The notes under the pieces are model-generated. The model worked only from the letters and a program-made list of their open reading frames with translations, ran no database searches and was not told the DNA's origin. From the NCBI GenBank assembly GCA_949284715.1, contig CASDWH010000032.1:24125-88124 (forward strand): a stretch of DNA of 64,000 bases. Reading direction: 5' to 3'. Made by a program: the position numbers and the translations under genes. Shown piece by piece: positions 1-8,491 of the stretch; position 1 is the stretch's first letter, and every line of letters starts with the position of its first letter. The stretch is from an uncultured bacterium (GTDB lineage Bacteria > Cyanobacteriota > Vampirovibrionia > Gastranaerophilales > Gastranaerophilaceae).

Positions 1-1
1 T

Positions 2-193
2 GAAATACTTCAAAACACCGTGATGAGTAATTATAACAAGCGTAAAAATTATATTAACATTTCAAGATTTAATAAAGAATATGACAGATTAATGAATAAA
101 TACCAAAACAGCCCTAATTTTCTAACTTTATTTAAAAGTATAAAAATTACTTATGAAAAGAATATGAATTTTATACAGAATGAAATTCTATAA
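2..193 (+). CDS. 3' end of an unidentified protein (partial)
   Basis: An open frame enters from the left edge and closes with TAA at 191-193, giving 63 residues of C-terminus ending in FIQNEIL. It is rich in Asn, Lys and Tyr and has no motif I recognise. It converges on nifS with about 20 nt between the stops. The other two plus frames are closed near the edge. The start and the function lie outside the window. Confidence 0.45.
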   Translation, partial: EILQNTVMSNYNKRKNYINISRFNKEYDRLMNKYQNSPNFLTLFKSIKITYEKNMNFIQNEIL

Positions 194-212
194 TATTTGT
201 TTTTTTATGCTT

Positions 213-1403
213 TTACACACCTTTACAAGCCTTAAGGTGTTCTAGTTCCCTTTGGAACGGAGAAATTTTATTTAATTTCTCAATTACAGCCGGAAGTTTT
301 TCGAGTACATAATCAATATCTTGTTCTGTAGTGTATTTACTCAAACTCCATCTTATACTTCCGTGAAGCGAGGTAAACGGAGTCCCCATTGCTCTTAAAA
401 CATGGCTTGGCTCTAATGAACCGGAAGTACAGGCACTGCCTGAACTTGCACAAATCCCCAAATCACTCAGGTGTAATAAAATTAATTCGCCCTCTATATA
501 CTCAAACCCGATATTGGTAGTATTGGGTACTCTGTTTGTAATTGAAGTGTTCAACCGAGCATTAAATATAGAACTGAGAATTCCTGTTTCAAGCTTGTCG
601 CGCAGCCGTTTTACTTCTTTTGCTTCATATTCCAGATTGCAAGCGGCAAGTTCTGCTGCTTTGCCGAGGCCTGCAATATATGGTACATTTTCTGTTCCGG
701 CTCTTAAACCTCTTTCCTGATGTCCGCCTGTGATAAGCGGCGGGATTGACGTCTTTGCATTGATATAAAGCATACCGACACCTTTGGGTGCATGGAACTT
801 GTGGCCTGAAATTCCAAGTAAATCTATACCGTTTTCCTGTACATCAATAGGAATTTTACCTGCTGCCTGAACAGCATCGACAAAAAATTTGGTTTCAGGA
901 CTTCTGCTTTTTATTATTTCTGAGATTTGTTTTATAGGGAAAATAACGCCGGTTTCATTATTTGCCCACATAATTGATACAAGCGCAGTATCTTTACGTA
1001 TTTTATTTTTTAACTCTTCTAAATCCAGTTCTCCGGAATTGTTAACTCCGATATAATCGACCTCATATCCCTGTTTTTCGTATTCTTTGTATGTATTTAG
1101 TACACACGGGTGTTCTACTTTTGTAGTAATAATATGCCTTTTTGCCGGATTATAGCTGAGAACACCTTTAATAGCCATATTTGCACTCTCGGAACCACAG
1201 GAGGTAAATATTATTTCCCGCTCGTTTGCGGCATTAATAAAATCTTTTATTTTTCCTCTTGCTTCTTTTATTGCATTGTGTGCTTTGCGGCTAAAATCAT
1301 ACATGCTTGAAGGATTTGCATATTCTTCTTTTAAATATGGCAGCATTTCCTCCAGCACTTTTTCGTCTACTTTTGTTGTTGCATTATTATCTAAGTAAAT
1401 CAT
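213..1403 (-). CDS. nifS: NifS-type cysteine desulfurase
   Basis: This is a PLP enzyme that converts cysteine to alanine and passes the sulfur as a persulfide to the scaffold NifU. Visible features are the N-terminal YLDNNATT motif, the PLP lysine K202 in GISGHKFHAPKG, and the catalytic C325 in SGSACTSG. Both residue numbers coincide with those known for Azotobacter NifS, and the length (396 aa) is normal. It starts 2 nt after the nifU stop, so the two genes form an operon. No other nitrogenase gene is in view, so the role is general Fe-S assembly rather than nitrogen fixation (inference). IscS is the only realistic alternative label. Confidence 0.95.
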   Translation of the reverse strand: MIYLDNNATTKVDEKVLEEMLPYLKEEYANPSSMYDFSRKAHNAIKEARGKIKDFINAANEREIIFTSCGSESANMAIKGVLSYNPAKRHIITTKVEHPCVLNTYKEYEKQGYEVDYIGVNNSGELDLEELKNKIRKDTALVSIMWANNETGVIFPIKQISEIIKSRSPETKFFVDAVQAAGKIPIDVQENGIDLLGISGHKFHAPKGVGMLYINAKTSIPPLITGGHQERGLRAGTENVPYIAGLGKAAELAACNLEYEAKEVKRLRDKLETGILSSIFNARLNTSITNRVPNTTNIGFEYIEGELILLHLSDLGICASSGSACTSGSLEPSHVLRAMGTPFTSLHGSIRWSLSKYTTEQDIDYVLEKLPAVIEKLNKISPFQRELEHLKACKGV

Positions 1404-1405
1404 TT

Positions 1406-2212
1406 TTATACCTGTATAACTTCTATTTCTTTGCTGACTTTTTCTCTTAGGGTTGTTTCGACAAATGATTTTAGTGTAACGAGCGAATTTTTACATGAAG
1501 AACAGCGCCCGTACAATTTAACCATAACTTTATTGCCGGAAACATCTATTAATTCAATACCGCCCCCGTCTTTTTCAAGTTCCGGAGCGATTACTGTTTC
1601 GATAATTTTATTAACTTTTAAAACCATCTGAGTAGAAGTCATTTTTGATTCTTCTGCTGATTTTTTGTTGTAGGTATTGAGGATATCCTGTATAATCCCT
1701 TTACAGCGTCCGCATGCGCCTCCGGCTTTGGTATAATTTGTGACCTCTTCAACGGTAGTCAAACCGTTATCTTTTATGGCGTCCCATATTTGTTTTTCTG
1801 TTACATTAAAGCAGGTGCATACAATTTTTTCCTGCTGTGCGGCTTCTTCTTTGAAATAATGTTTAAGCGCGTCCTCCAAAGCTTCATGTCCCATAACAGA
1901 ACAGTGCATTTTTTCGGGAGGAAGCCCATCTAATGCATCAGCAATATCCTTGTTAGTAATTTTTCTTACTTCTTCAATCGGCTTTCCAATAATCATTTCT
2001 GTCAATATACTGGAACTTGCAACGGCAGAACCGCAGCCGAAGGTCTGGAATTTTGCATCTGTTACAATTCCGTTATCTATTTTTAAGTATATTTTAAGTG
2101 AATCTCCGCAGGCAAGCGAACCGGCTTCTCCAATTGCATCCGCATTATCTATACTGCCTACGTTTCTCGGATTTCTATAGTGATCGAGTACTTTTTCTGA
2201 ATAATCCCACAT
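1406..2212 (-). CDS. nifU: NifU Fe-S cluster scaffold, three-domain form
   Basis: This scaffold protein (268 aa) builds Fe-S clusters and hands them on. The domain order is complete. The IscU-like domain has C35 (ACGDS), C60 (FGCGS) and C104 (MHCSVMG). The central BFD-like [2Fe-2S] domain has C132, C134, C167 and C170. The C-terminal Nfu domain has C237-S-S-C240. It is the first gene of the nifU-nifS operon. An AAAGGG ribosome-binding site precedes the ATG. The full three-domain form is the one usually paired with NifS in nitrogen fixers and in some anaerobes that use it as their housekeeping system. Confidence 0.95.
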   Translation of the reverse strand: MWDYSEKVLDHYRNPRNVGSIDNADAIGEAGSLACGDSLKIYLKIDNGIVTDAKFQTFGCGSAVASSSILTEMIIGKPIEEVRKITNKDIADALDGLPPEKMHCSVMGHEALEDALKHYFKEEAAQQEKIVCTCFNVTEKQIWDAIKDNGLTTVEEVTNYTKAGGACGRCKGIIQDILNTYNKKSAEESKMTSTQMVLKVNKIIETVIAPELEKDGGGIELIDVSGNKVMVKLYGRCSSCKNSLVTLKSFVETTLREKVSKEIEVIQV

Positions 2213-2312
2213 AATTTTTTCCCTTTTCTTACAGCTTGATTTTATCGCAAAAATAAAACTTTTGCATTGCAGTAAAAGATATTAGAATTTTAAAATTTAT
2301 TGCCGGATAAGA

Positions 2313-3695
2313 TTACACATCCTCTTTTACTGTATCAGAAGGCTGTGACAAATAATCAATTCCGCCGACTGCCTTGTAAAGATTTATGGTTGAAACTACG
2401 TAATCAATTTTTGAGGAAATTTCTTCTTCTTCAACCTCCAGCATTTCTTTTTCGTGTTTAAGATATTCCAGCCTTGACATTGCACCAATATCAAATTTTT
2501 GTGCTGCAAGTTCAAATTTATGTTTTTGATTCTTAAATATTTCTATACCGTTAATATAGTTATCACGCATAAGCTTGGCTGAGGAAAGCGAGTCATTAAT
2601 CTCCTGCATAGAAGTTAAGACTACTTTCTCATATTGCTGCAATGCTTCTTTTAAGCCCAATTTGTGGATTCTAAATATTGCCATTTTAGCTCCGCCTGTA
2701 AACAGGTCAATATTTGGAGAGATTCCGGCCGATGACATAAAAGTAGCCGGTGTAAACATTTTCCCTGTCTGATAAGCGTTATACCCTATTGAGCCAAAGA
2801 TTGTAAATGTCGGGAGAAGGTTTGCCCGTGCCGATTTGACATCAAACCCTTTTTTCTCAACATTAAGCTGCATTTTTTGGTAATCCGGTCTGTATTGAAT
2901 TAATGCACCATTTAATTCTGACGGGATTTCAAAGGTAGTTACCTCTTCCCAGCCGCTTACAACAATTTTTGATGGTGTGCGGCTTCCGAGAATTACAATC
3001 ATCTGGTTTTCCAGAAGGTCTTCAAACTCTTTTAAATTATTCAAATGATTCTTAAGCTGAGATACCGCTTGTTTTTCTGTAAGAACTTCAGGATAACCGC
3101 ACAATCCCCAGTTGTATTTTGTTTCGGTCATCTCTGCAATTTCTGTTTGAATATCCAGTACTTTTTCATAATTAGAAATTAATTTTTTAGTCTTTATAAG
3201 ATTAAAATAATCTGCTGCAAAATCTGAAATTGTTGAAATATATGTTGCACGTTCATTTTCTCTTACCATTTCAAGAGATTTTTTTGCTGCCCGCTTGTTA
3301 TTAAGATTCTTACCCCATATATCAATTTCGTATGAAGCAGTAAGCGGCATTATAAATTGACTTTGTTTATAAGAAGGAATGAGCATTGCACCGTACTGAT
3401 TATCACTTGAATGGAAGGTTCTCTGCGCGGTACCATCAAACCCGATATACGGCAGTTGATTACCAACAGCTATTTTTACAGCTTCCTGCGCCTCTTTAGT
3501 TCGTATACTTGCTATTTTCAAATCCTGGTTATTTATTACTAAATCCTGTATATATCCGACCAGCTTCTCATCCTGATATTTATTCCACCAGTCCATATTT
3601 GTATAAGCCATACGATAATCTGTTTCGGCAGCATAAACTAACTGTGAGGTAATAATTACAGACAAGAGCAGTCTTACAATATTTTTAATTGTCAT
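2313..3695 (-). CDS. TolC/OprM-type outer-membrane efflux protein
   Basis: This is probably the outer-membrane channel of a tripartite exporter. The 460-aa protein opens with a hydrophobic signal peptide that appears to be cleaved after VYA. It continues as the two-fold helical repeat of the OEP family, with long amphipathic stretches such as DLKIASIRTKEAQEAVKIA and a second copy near QLNVEKKGFDVKSARANLLP. There is no lipobox cysteine, so it is not lipidated like NodT/OprM. An AAGGAG site precedes the start. No inner-membrane pump or adaptor is adjacent, so the partner pump is unknown. The promoter overlaps a palindrome (separate entry), which suggests repressor control. Confidence 0.85.
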   Translation of the reverse strand: MTIKNIVRLLLSVIITSQLVYAAETDYRMAYTNMDWWNKYQDEKLVGYIQDLVINNQDLKIASIRTKEAQEAVKIAVGNQLPYIGFDGTAQRTFHSSDNQYGAMLIPSYKQSQFIMPLTASYEIDIWGKNLNNKRAAKKSLEMVRENERATYISTISDFAADYFNLIKTKKLISNYEKVLDIQTEIAEMTETKYNWGLCGYPEVLTEKQAVSQLKNHLNNLKEFEDLLENQMIVILGSRTPSKIVVSGWEEVTTFEIPSELNGALIQYRPDYQKMQLNVEKKGFDVKSARANLLPTFTIFGSIGYNAYQTGKMFTPATFMSSAGISPNIDLFTGGAKMAIFRIHKLGLKEALQQYEKVVLTSMQEINDSLSSAKLMRDNYINGIEIFKNQKHKFELAAQKFDIGAMSRLEYLKHEKEMLEVEEEEISSKIDYVVSTINLYKAVGGIDYLSQPSDTVKEDV

Positions 3696-3712
3696 TTATA
3701 CACTTGCTCCTT

Positions 3713-3750
3713 GTGTTATTATCATAACACAGTGAAATATTTTTTTTCAA
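3713..3750 (-). promoter_or_regulatory. Promoter of the TolC-like gene with palindromic operator
   Basis: On the minus strand, TTGAAA (3745-3750) and TATGAT (3721-3726) are separated by 18 nt. A perfect 7-bp inverted repeat, GTGTTAT-N4-ATAACAC (3713-3730), covers the -10 element. This arrangement is typical of a TetR- or MarR-type repressor site. No regulator gene is adjacent. Confidence 0.55.
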
Positions 3751-3865
3751 GAGGAATTTATTATTATGTAAATATTTTGTAATAAGAATATCAGGTAATA
3801 GCAAATTTTTTGATTTACATTTGTTTTGGCTTTATATTAATATGTCGTAAAAGGAGATAATCATT

Positions 3866-5965
3866 ATGAAGGTTAAGCTTAACCCTTATATAAACAGAGC
3901 GGGAAAAAATCTAAAAAGCGTTATGCATAATAATCAGCGGCCTTTAAGGACTGCAAAACCTTCAAAAGATACTTTTGTTGCTGCTTCTTCCCGGAAAAAG
4001 CAGTTAAGAGATTACCTTCCCATGGCAGAGGTTATTGCAGATTACGCAAAATACGGGTTTAAAAGCGCAAATGATGCAAAATTGTTAGGCCAGTATTGTC
4101 TGGAAAAAGGACTGGTTTATATCCCTGCGCTGGCTCTGGTATTAAATATGTACAGAGATATGGGCGGCGGAGAGGCCGTTGATGCGGATTATTGCGTTAA
4201 AAACGGCTGGCTGAACTTTGTAAACTATATGGATTCTGTTAAAACTAACGGGAAATTTGATACACAAAAACTGGATATTGCTAATAAAATCAGTAACCCG
4301 TTTGATTATCTTAAACTCAATTTAAACTTTGAAGATGTAAAGCTTGCGGGAAAAGATTATTCAATAATAAGCGAAGCGCTTGATAACGGGGCCGGGATTT
4401 ATTTCCTGATAGATGCTATGCATATATTGAATAAAGAAAAGAAACCGTATAAAAATATTACTAAAATGCTTCAGCTTGCAGGAGAGCTTAAAGAAATTAA
4501 CCCGTATTGCAGTTATATGGATAATATAGCTCTGAATTGCTACGAGGCGCCGGAGGCTGCTAAAACTTTTTATACTCCGGAGGTAACAGAAGTTTTAGAC
4601 GATGTTTCCCCAGAAAAATTTTATCCGGATAGCATTAATACAGCTCTGGCATTAAAAGAAAAATTGTTTTCAATAAAAAGAGATAATTCAGGAACACTTT
4701 CTTCATTTATAATTGCAACCAGCACTAAAGACAGGAAAAAACACTATTTAATTGATATGAAACAGAGAAATGGTAATCTGCAAACGTTTGTTTCTACATA
4801 CGAATATGGAAAAAATGGACAGTTGTTATCTGTTTCTGATGCGATTTACAAACAGGTATCAGAAAATATCAAAAGCGGAAAAACAAATTTTAAAGACATT
4901 ATAACAAACGCAGAAATAAGCAGAGTTTTTGATTCAATAGGGAGTTATGTAGATATCGTAAAAGAACAGAAGATTGTAAAGAAATCTCCTGACGGAGAAT
5001 TATTAAGAACCGAGTATTACAAACAATCAAAACTTCCGGGGATGTATGATATATTCTACAGTTATCCTGACGGGCATGTGGAAGTTATTTCAAGAGGAGT
5101 AGAAAATCCGCTTACCGGTGAGAAGGTGAAAAAAGTTAATCTTAAAAATGAAAATAATGTTATTACTAACGTGTTTTATAAAGAGGACTCGGCCGGTAAC
5201 AGTGAATATAAATACAATATCGCTGATTCATCAGGTACCCCTCTGTTAGCCAGAAATGTTATTAGAAAAGTCATAGATGAAAATCGTATTATTTCTATTA
5301 TTGACGGCAGAGAGTATGAAATTTTGTTTAAAGATGATAAAATAATCATTTCAGAGCTTACAGCAGACGGCAGGCAAGCGAAAAAATATTATTTAAATGT
5401 AAAGACCGATGCTTTCTCAAAAATCAAACGGCCGTCTATAATTCCTTCAAAGGATTTGACTGATTCTGTTAAGAAAGTTCCGGCAGAGTTCCTTATAAAT
5501 TTGATTAAAAATAAACTGATAATAGAGCATTCAGGGGAAGAAACATCTTGCTATCTGCCTAAAAAAAATAAAATTTGTATCAATCCCCAGGTTCAAAGCG
5601 GTTTTGTGCTGATGCACGAGGGGGTGCATGCCAACGACGTAGAAATCCTTGGAAAACACGAAAAATATAATTTTTCAACTGATAAATCTTATAGAAAAAT
5701 AATGAAGAAGGAACTCGATAAAGCAAGAAGTATTGAACCATCGTTAAGTATTGAACGGGATATGAATTATTATTTTAATATAGAAAATAAAAACCGCGGA
5801 GAAGCCGAACTCTTTGCCGATGCGGGCGCTATTATAAACACACCGCCCGATGTTTCAAGCATTTCACTAAGAGCGTTTGAATTAATGAGGAACTTTCCGG
5901 AAACAATTGCTAAATGCGCAGAAACAGCGGCAAAAATTTTTAATGTGAAGCAGTATTTAAAATAA
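3866..5965 (+). CDS. Unknown 699-aa protein with C-terminal zincin-like domain
   Basis: I do not recognise the family as a whole. The C-terminal part contains H584-E-G-V-H588, a gluzincin/zincin HEXXH, followed by RGEAELFADAG with E646 or E648 as a plausible third zinc ligand. A metallopeptidase-like fold is therefore likely. The middle (about residues 260-530) is beta-rich and Lys-rich, with repeated 'DG..' turns. The N-terminus is basic and lacks a hydrophobic signal; it carries the PSKDTFVAAS segment that resembles N-termini of two other proteins here. The start is supported by AAAGGAG 9 nt upstream of the ATG. The 3' end overlaps comEC by 26 nt tail to tail. A secreted or effector protease is a possibility only. 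Confidence 0.75.
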   Translation: MKVKLNPYINRAGKNLKSVMHNNQRPLRTAKPSKDTFVAASSRKKQLRDYLPMAEVIADYAKYGFKSANDAKLLGQYCLEKGLVYIPALALVLNMYRDMGGGEAVDADYCVKNGWLNFVNYMDSVKTNGKFDTQKLDIANKISNPFDYLKLNLNFEDVKLAGKDYSIISEALDNGAGIYFLIDAMHILNKEKKPYKNITKMLQLAGELKEINPYCSYMDNIALNCYEAPEAAKTFYTPEVTEVLDDVSPEKFYPDSINTALALKEKLFSIKRDNSGTLSSFIIATSTKDRKKHYLIDMKQRNGNLQTFVSTYEYGKNGQLLSVSDAIYKQVSENIKSGKTNFKDIITNAEISRVFDSIGSYVDIVKEQKIVKKSPDGELLRTEYYKQSKLPGMYDIFYSYPDGHVEVISRGVENPLTGEKVKKVNLKNENNVITNVFYKEDSAGNSEYKYNIADSSGTPLLARNVIRKVIDENRIISIIDGREYEILFKDDKIIISELTADGRQAKKYYLNVKTDAFSKIKRPSIIPSKDLTDSVKKVPAEFLINLIKNKLIIEHSGEETSCYLPKKNKICINPQVQSGFVLMHEGVHANDVEILGKHEKYNFSTDKSYRKIMKKELDKARSIEPSLSIERDMNYYFNIENKNRGEAELFADAGAIINTPPDVSSISLRAFELMRNFPETIAKCAETAAKIFNVKQYLK

Positions 5966-8396
5966 ACGGCTTATATTTTTTATACTTCATATCCCAGTTA
6001 TAAACCGTATATCCTTTAGGGGTTACGCTTATTTTAATAGAATTATTTACGTCAGTTCTTGCATACGGAATATTTTGAAGTAAGTCAATAGTTGATTTTG
6101 CCGGATGTCCGTAAATATTTTTCCCTACAGAAATTACTGCAAATGACGGGGTTAATTTATCAAGAATATTTTTATCCAGAACCCCGTAGGCGCCGTGGTG
6201 CGGAACTTTTAAAATATCAATATCAGGAATATCCCAGTTTATATGATTAAACGCGGTTACACCTGCATCTCCGGTGAATAAAAGCTTTGTGTTGTAATAT
6301 TCGACAAGAGTTATTATAGAGTTTTCATTGTCCTCTTCATCCGGGTTGAATCCAGCAAAATAATTTGTTAGTTTTAGTCCCGGCTCCTCGTATATTATTT
6401 CATTATTCTTTGCAAAAAGAACTTTGGTATTTTTATGCTGTTCCAGTGTTTTGAAAATTTTTCCGGCTGTGTAAGTTTTCTGTCTATCCGAGTTTAGATA
6501 TATTTTATCAGGTTTGCCAAATTTGATTAAGTCGGCAGCACCTCCGGCATGGTCGTTATCAAAGTGTGTAACAATAATTGTATCGAGTTTTTTAATTCCG
6601 CGGTCTTTCATATATTTTGTAACAATAAATTCAGCCTGTGATTTGCCGCCGTTGTATCCAGATTTACCGGTATCAATCATAATATATTTGTTCTCTGGAG
6701 TTTTCAGTAATATACAATCTGCATTTTGTACATCAAAGAAAATTATATCCAGATTCCTATCCGGCAGTTTTATAAATGCAGCAAGAAAAACAATAAAAAG
6801 AACTGATAAAACCAAAACGGTACGTTTATTAAATAAAGAATTTTTTATAACCAGAACGATTGCACAAATAATAATATAATACAAAAGGATTTGCAGTATA
6901 TGAGGATGAGGTGCTGTTATCAGCGAGTGCGGCAGGTTAGAAAAGAATTCTGATATTTTAATAATAATTGTTAAAAACGGATTTAGAATAAAATCAAAAG
7001 TGCGGCAAATAAAGCTTCCAATAACAGGAATCGTTGCCAGAATAGAACTCACAAACCCGCCAAAGCTTACTATTGCAAGGAATGGCACGGCAATTATATT
7101 TGCAAATACTGAATACAAGCTTATAGTATTAAAATAAAACATTTGTACCGGTATAACCCAGATTTGTGCAATAAACGGAACCAGAACGCTGCCCGATATA
7201 CTGTTTAAGATTTTATCCTTTATTGACAGAGTATCTCCGCCGCCAAACTTTATAATTAACGGTGAGCAGATAAGAATCCCGAAAGTTACAACAAAAGAGA
7301 GCTGAAAACTTACGTTATTAAGATAAGAAGGATTATATAAAAGCATAAGAAAAGCAACAAAAGATAAAAGTGCAATACTGTGCGTATCTCTATCAATGAG
7401 TTTTCCTGCAAGAATAAAAATAATCATAACAGCAGCCCTTACAACAGAGGCTCCTAAACCTGTCATAAGTGAATACGCTATTATCAACGGGATTCCGCCC
7501 GCTATTCTGAGCTTAAACGGTAATCTGAACCAGCCGGCAATTATAAACCAAAATCCGTATATAAAGGCGACATTCATGCCTGAAGCAGCAAGGATATGCA
7601 GCAAACCTGAATTAATAAAAGATGTTTTAATATAATCAGGCGGAGCTACTGCATCATCTCCAAACACTATGCCGCCTAGAAGTTCTAAATTGGGAGATTT
7701 AAGGTAGCTGCTATGGGTTGTTATGATTTTACTTCTAACATCGTTTAGTTTTTGTATAAAAGCACTCCAGCCGGTAGGTTTGTTATTGAGGGCGGTTATA
7801 TCTTCCATACTACAGTACAGAATTGTATGCGCACCGTAGTTTTTCAAATAGGCGCCGTAGTTAAATTGTGAAGGATTTCCCGGCTTAAAAGGCGGTCTTA
7901 GGCTGCCTTTAATTGTATAAAAATTTGATATTTTGAGTTTGTTAAATTCTTCCGAATTTTCTTTGTCTGTTACACTTACTAATAGTTTAGAATTTATTTT
8001 ATCAATTGTTTTATGCTCATAATCGGCTTTTGTAACTTTAAAAAAGAATTTGGAATTGTTCTCAATATTACTGTTAGGTATTGAAACTATTTGACCGGTG
8101 AAACTTCCATCTACCGGAGCAATATTTTTAAGTATATCGGAATCAGAGATTCTCAGCATTGCATTAAACAAACCGATATAGAATGTTAATATCCAGACAA
8201 ACAGGTATTTGGGTTTTATTAAATTTAAAATACACAGCAGACCTAGAACAATAGTTATACAAACAGAGTATAAAACCGGGTAGTGAAGCTGATAGGCGCA
8301 AAGTCCCAGAATATATACTAATGATGTTAAGAACATTAAAGCGTTCTTGTTAATATTGATTTGTGAAAAATTCAGCATGAGTTCATTATTATACAA
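5940..8396 (-). CDS. comEC: ComEC/Rec2 DNA-uptake channel
   Basis: ComEC is the inner-membrane channel through which single-stranded DNA enters during natural transformation. The 818-aa protein has the full family layout: N-terminal membrane helices with a DUF4131-like soluble region, a central Competence domain with many hydrophobic helices (for example LLHILAASGMNVAFIYGFW), and a C-terminal metallo-beta-lactamase domain with T610-HFDNDH616, IDTG and a late PHHGAYG. The length fits fused ComEC/Rec2 proteins. No other competence gene is in the window. It converges with the upstream zincin-like gene and overlaps it slightly. Confidence 0.93.
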   Translation of the reverse strand: MYNNELMLNFSQININKNALMFLTSLVYILGLCAYQLHYPVLYSVCITIVLGLLCILNLIKPKYLFVWILTFYIGLFNAMLRISDSDILKNIAPVDGSFTGQIVSIPNSNIENNSKFFFKVTKADYEHKTIDKINSKLLVSVTDKENSEEFNKLKISNFYTIKGSLRPPFKPGNPSQFNYGAYLKNYGAHTILYCSMEDITALNNKPTGWSAFIQKLNDVRSKIITTHSSYLKSPNLELLGGIVFGDDAVAPPDYIKTSFINSGLLHILAASGMNVAFIYGFWFIIAGWFRLPFKLRIAGGIPLIIAYSLMTGLGASVVRAAVMIIFILAGKLIDRDTHSIALLSFVAFLMLLYNPSYLNNVSFQLSFVVTFGILICSPLIIKFGGGDTLSIKDKILNSISGSVLVPFIAQIWVIPVQMFYFNTISLYSVFANIIAVPFLAIVSFGGFVSSILATIPVIGSFICRTFDFILNPFLTIIIKISEFFSNLPHSLITAPHPHILQILLYYIIICAIVLVIKNSLFNKRTVLVLSVLFIVFLAAFIKLPDRNLDIIFFDVQNADCILLKTPENKYIMIDTGKSGYNGGKSQAEFIVTKYMKDRGIKKLDTIIVTHFDNDHAGGAADLIKFGKPDKIYLNSDRQKTYTAGKIFKTLEQHKNTKVLFAKNNEIIYEEPGLKLTNYFAGFNPDEEDNENSIITLVEYYNTKLLFTGDAGVTAFNHINWDIPDIDILKVPHHGAYGVLDKNILDKLTPSFAVISVGKNIYGHPAKSTIDLLQNIPYARTDVNNSIKISVTPKGYTVYNWDMKYKKYKPFILNTASH

Positions 8397-8491
8397 ACAC
8401 CGGTAATTAATCAGAAATTGTAAAAAAATGTAAAAAAAGTAGCAATTAAAAATATTTACATTTTTTATATTTGCAGGATAATTTTTTAACT

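Noticed and set aside
5940..5965. 26-nt overlap of the zincin-like gene and comEC
   Set aside because: Tail-to-tail overlaps of this size are ordinary in compact genomes; several others occur in this window.
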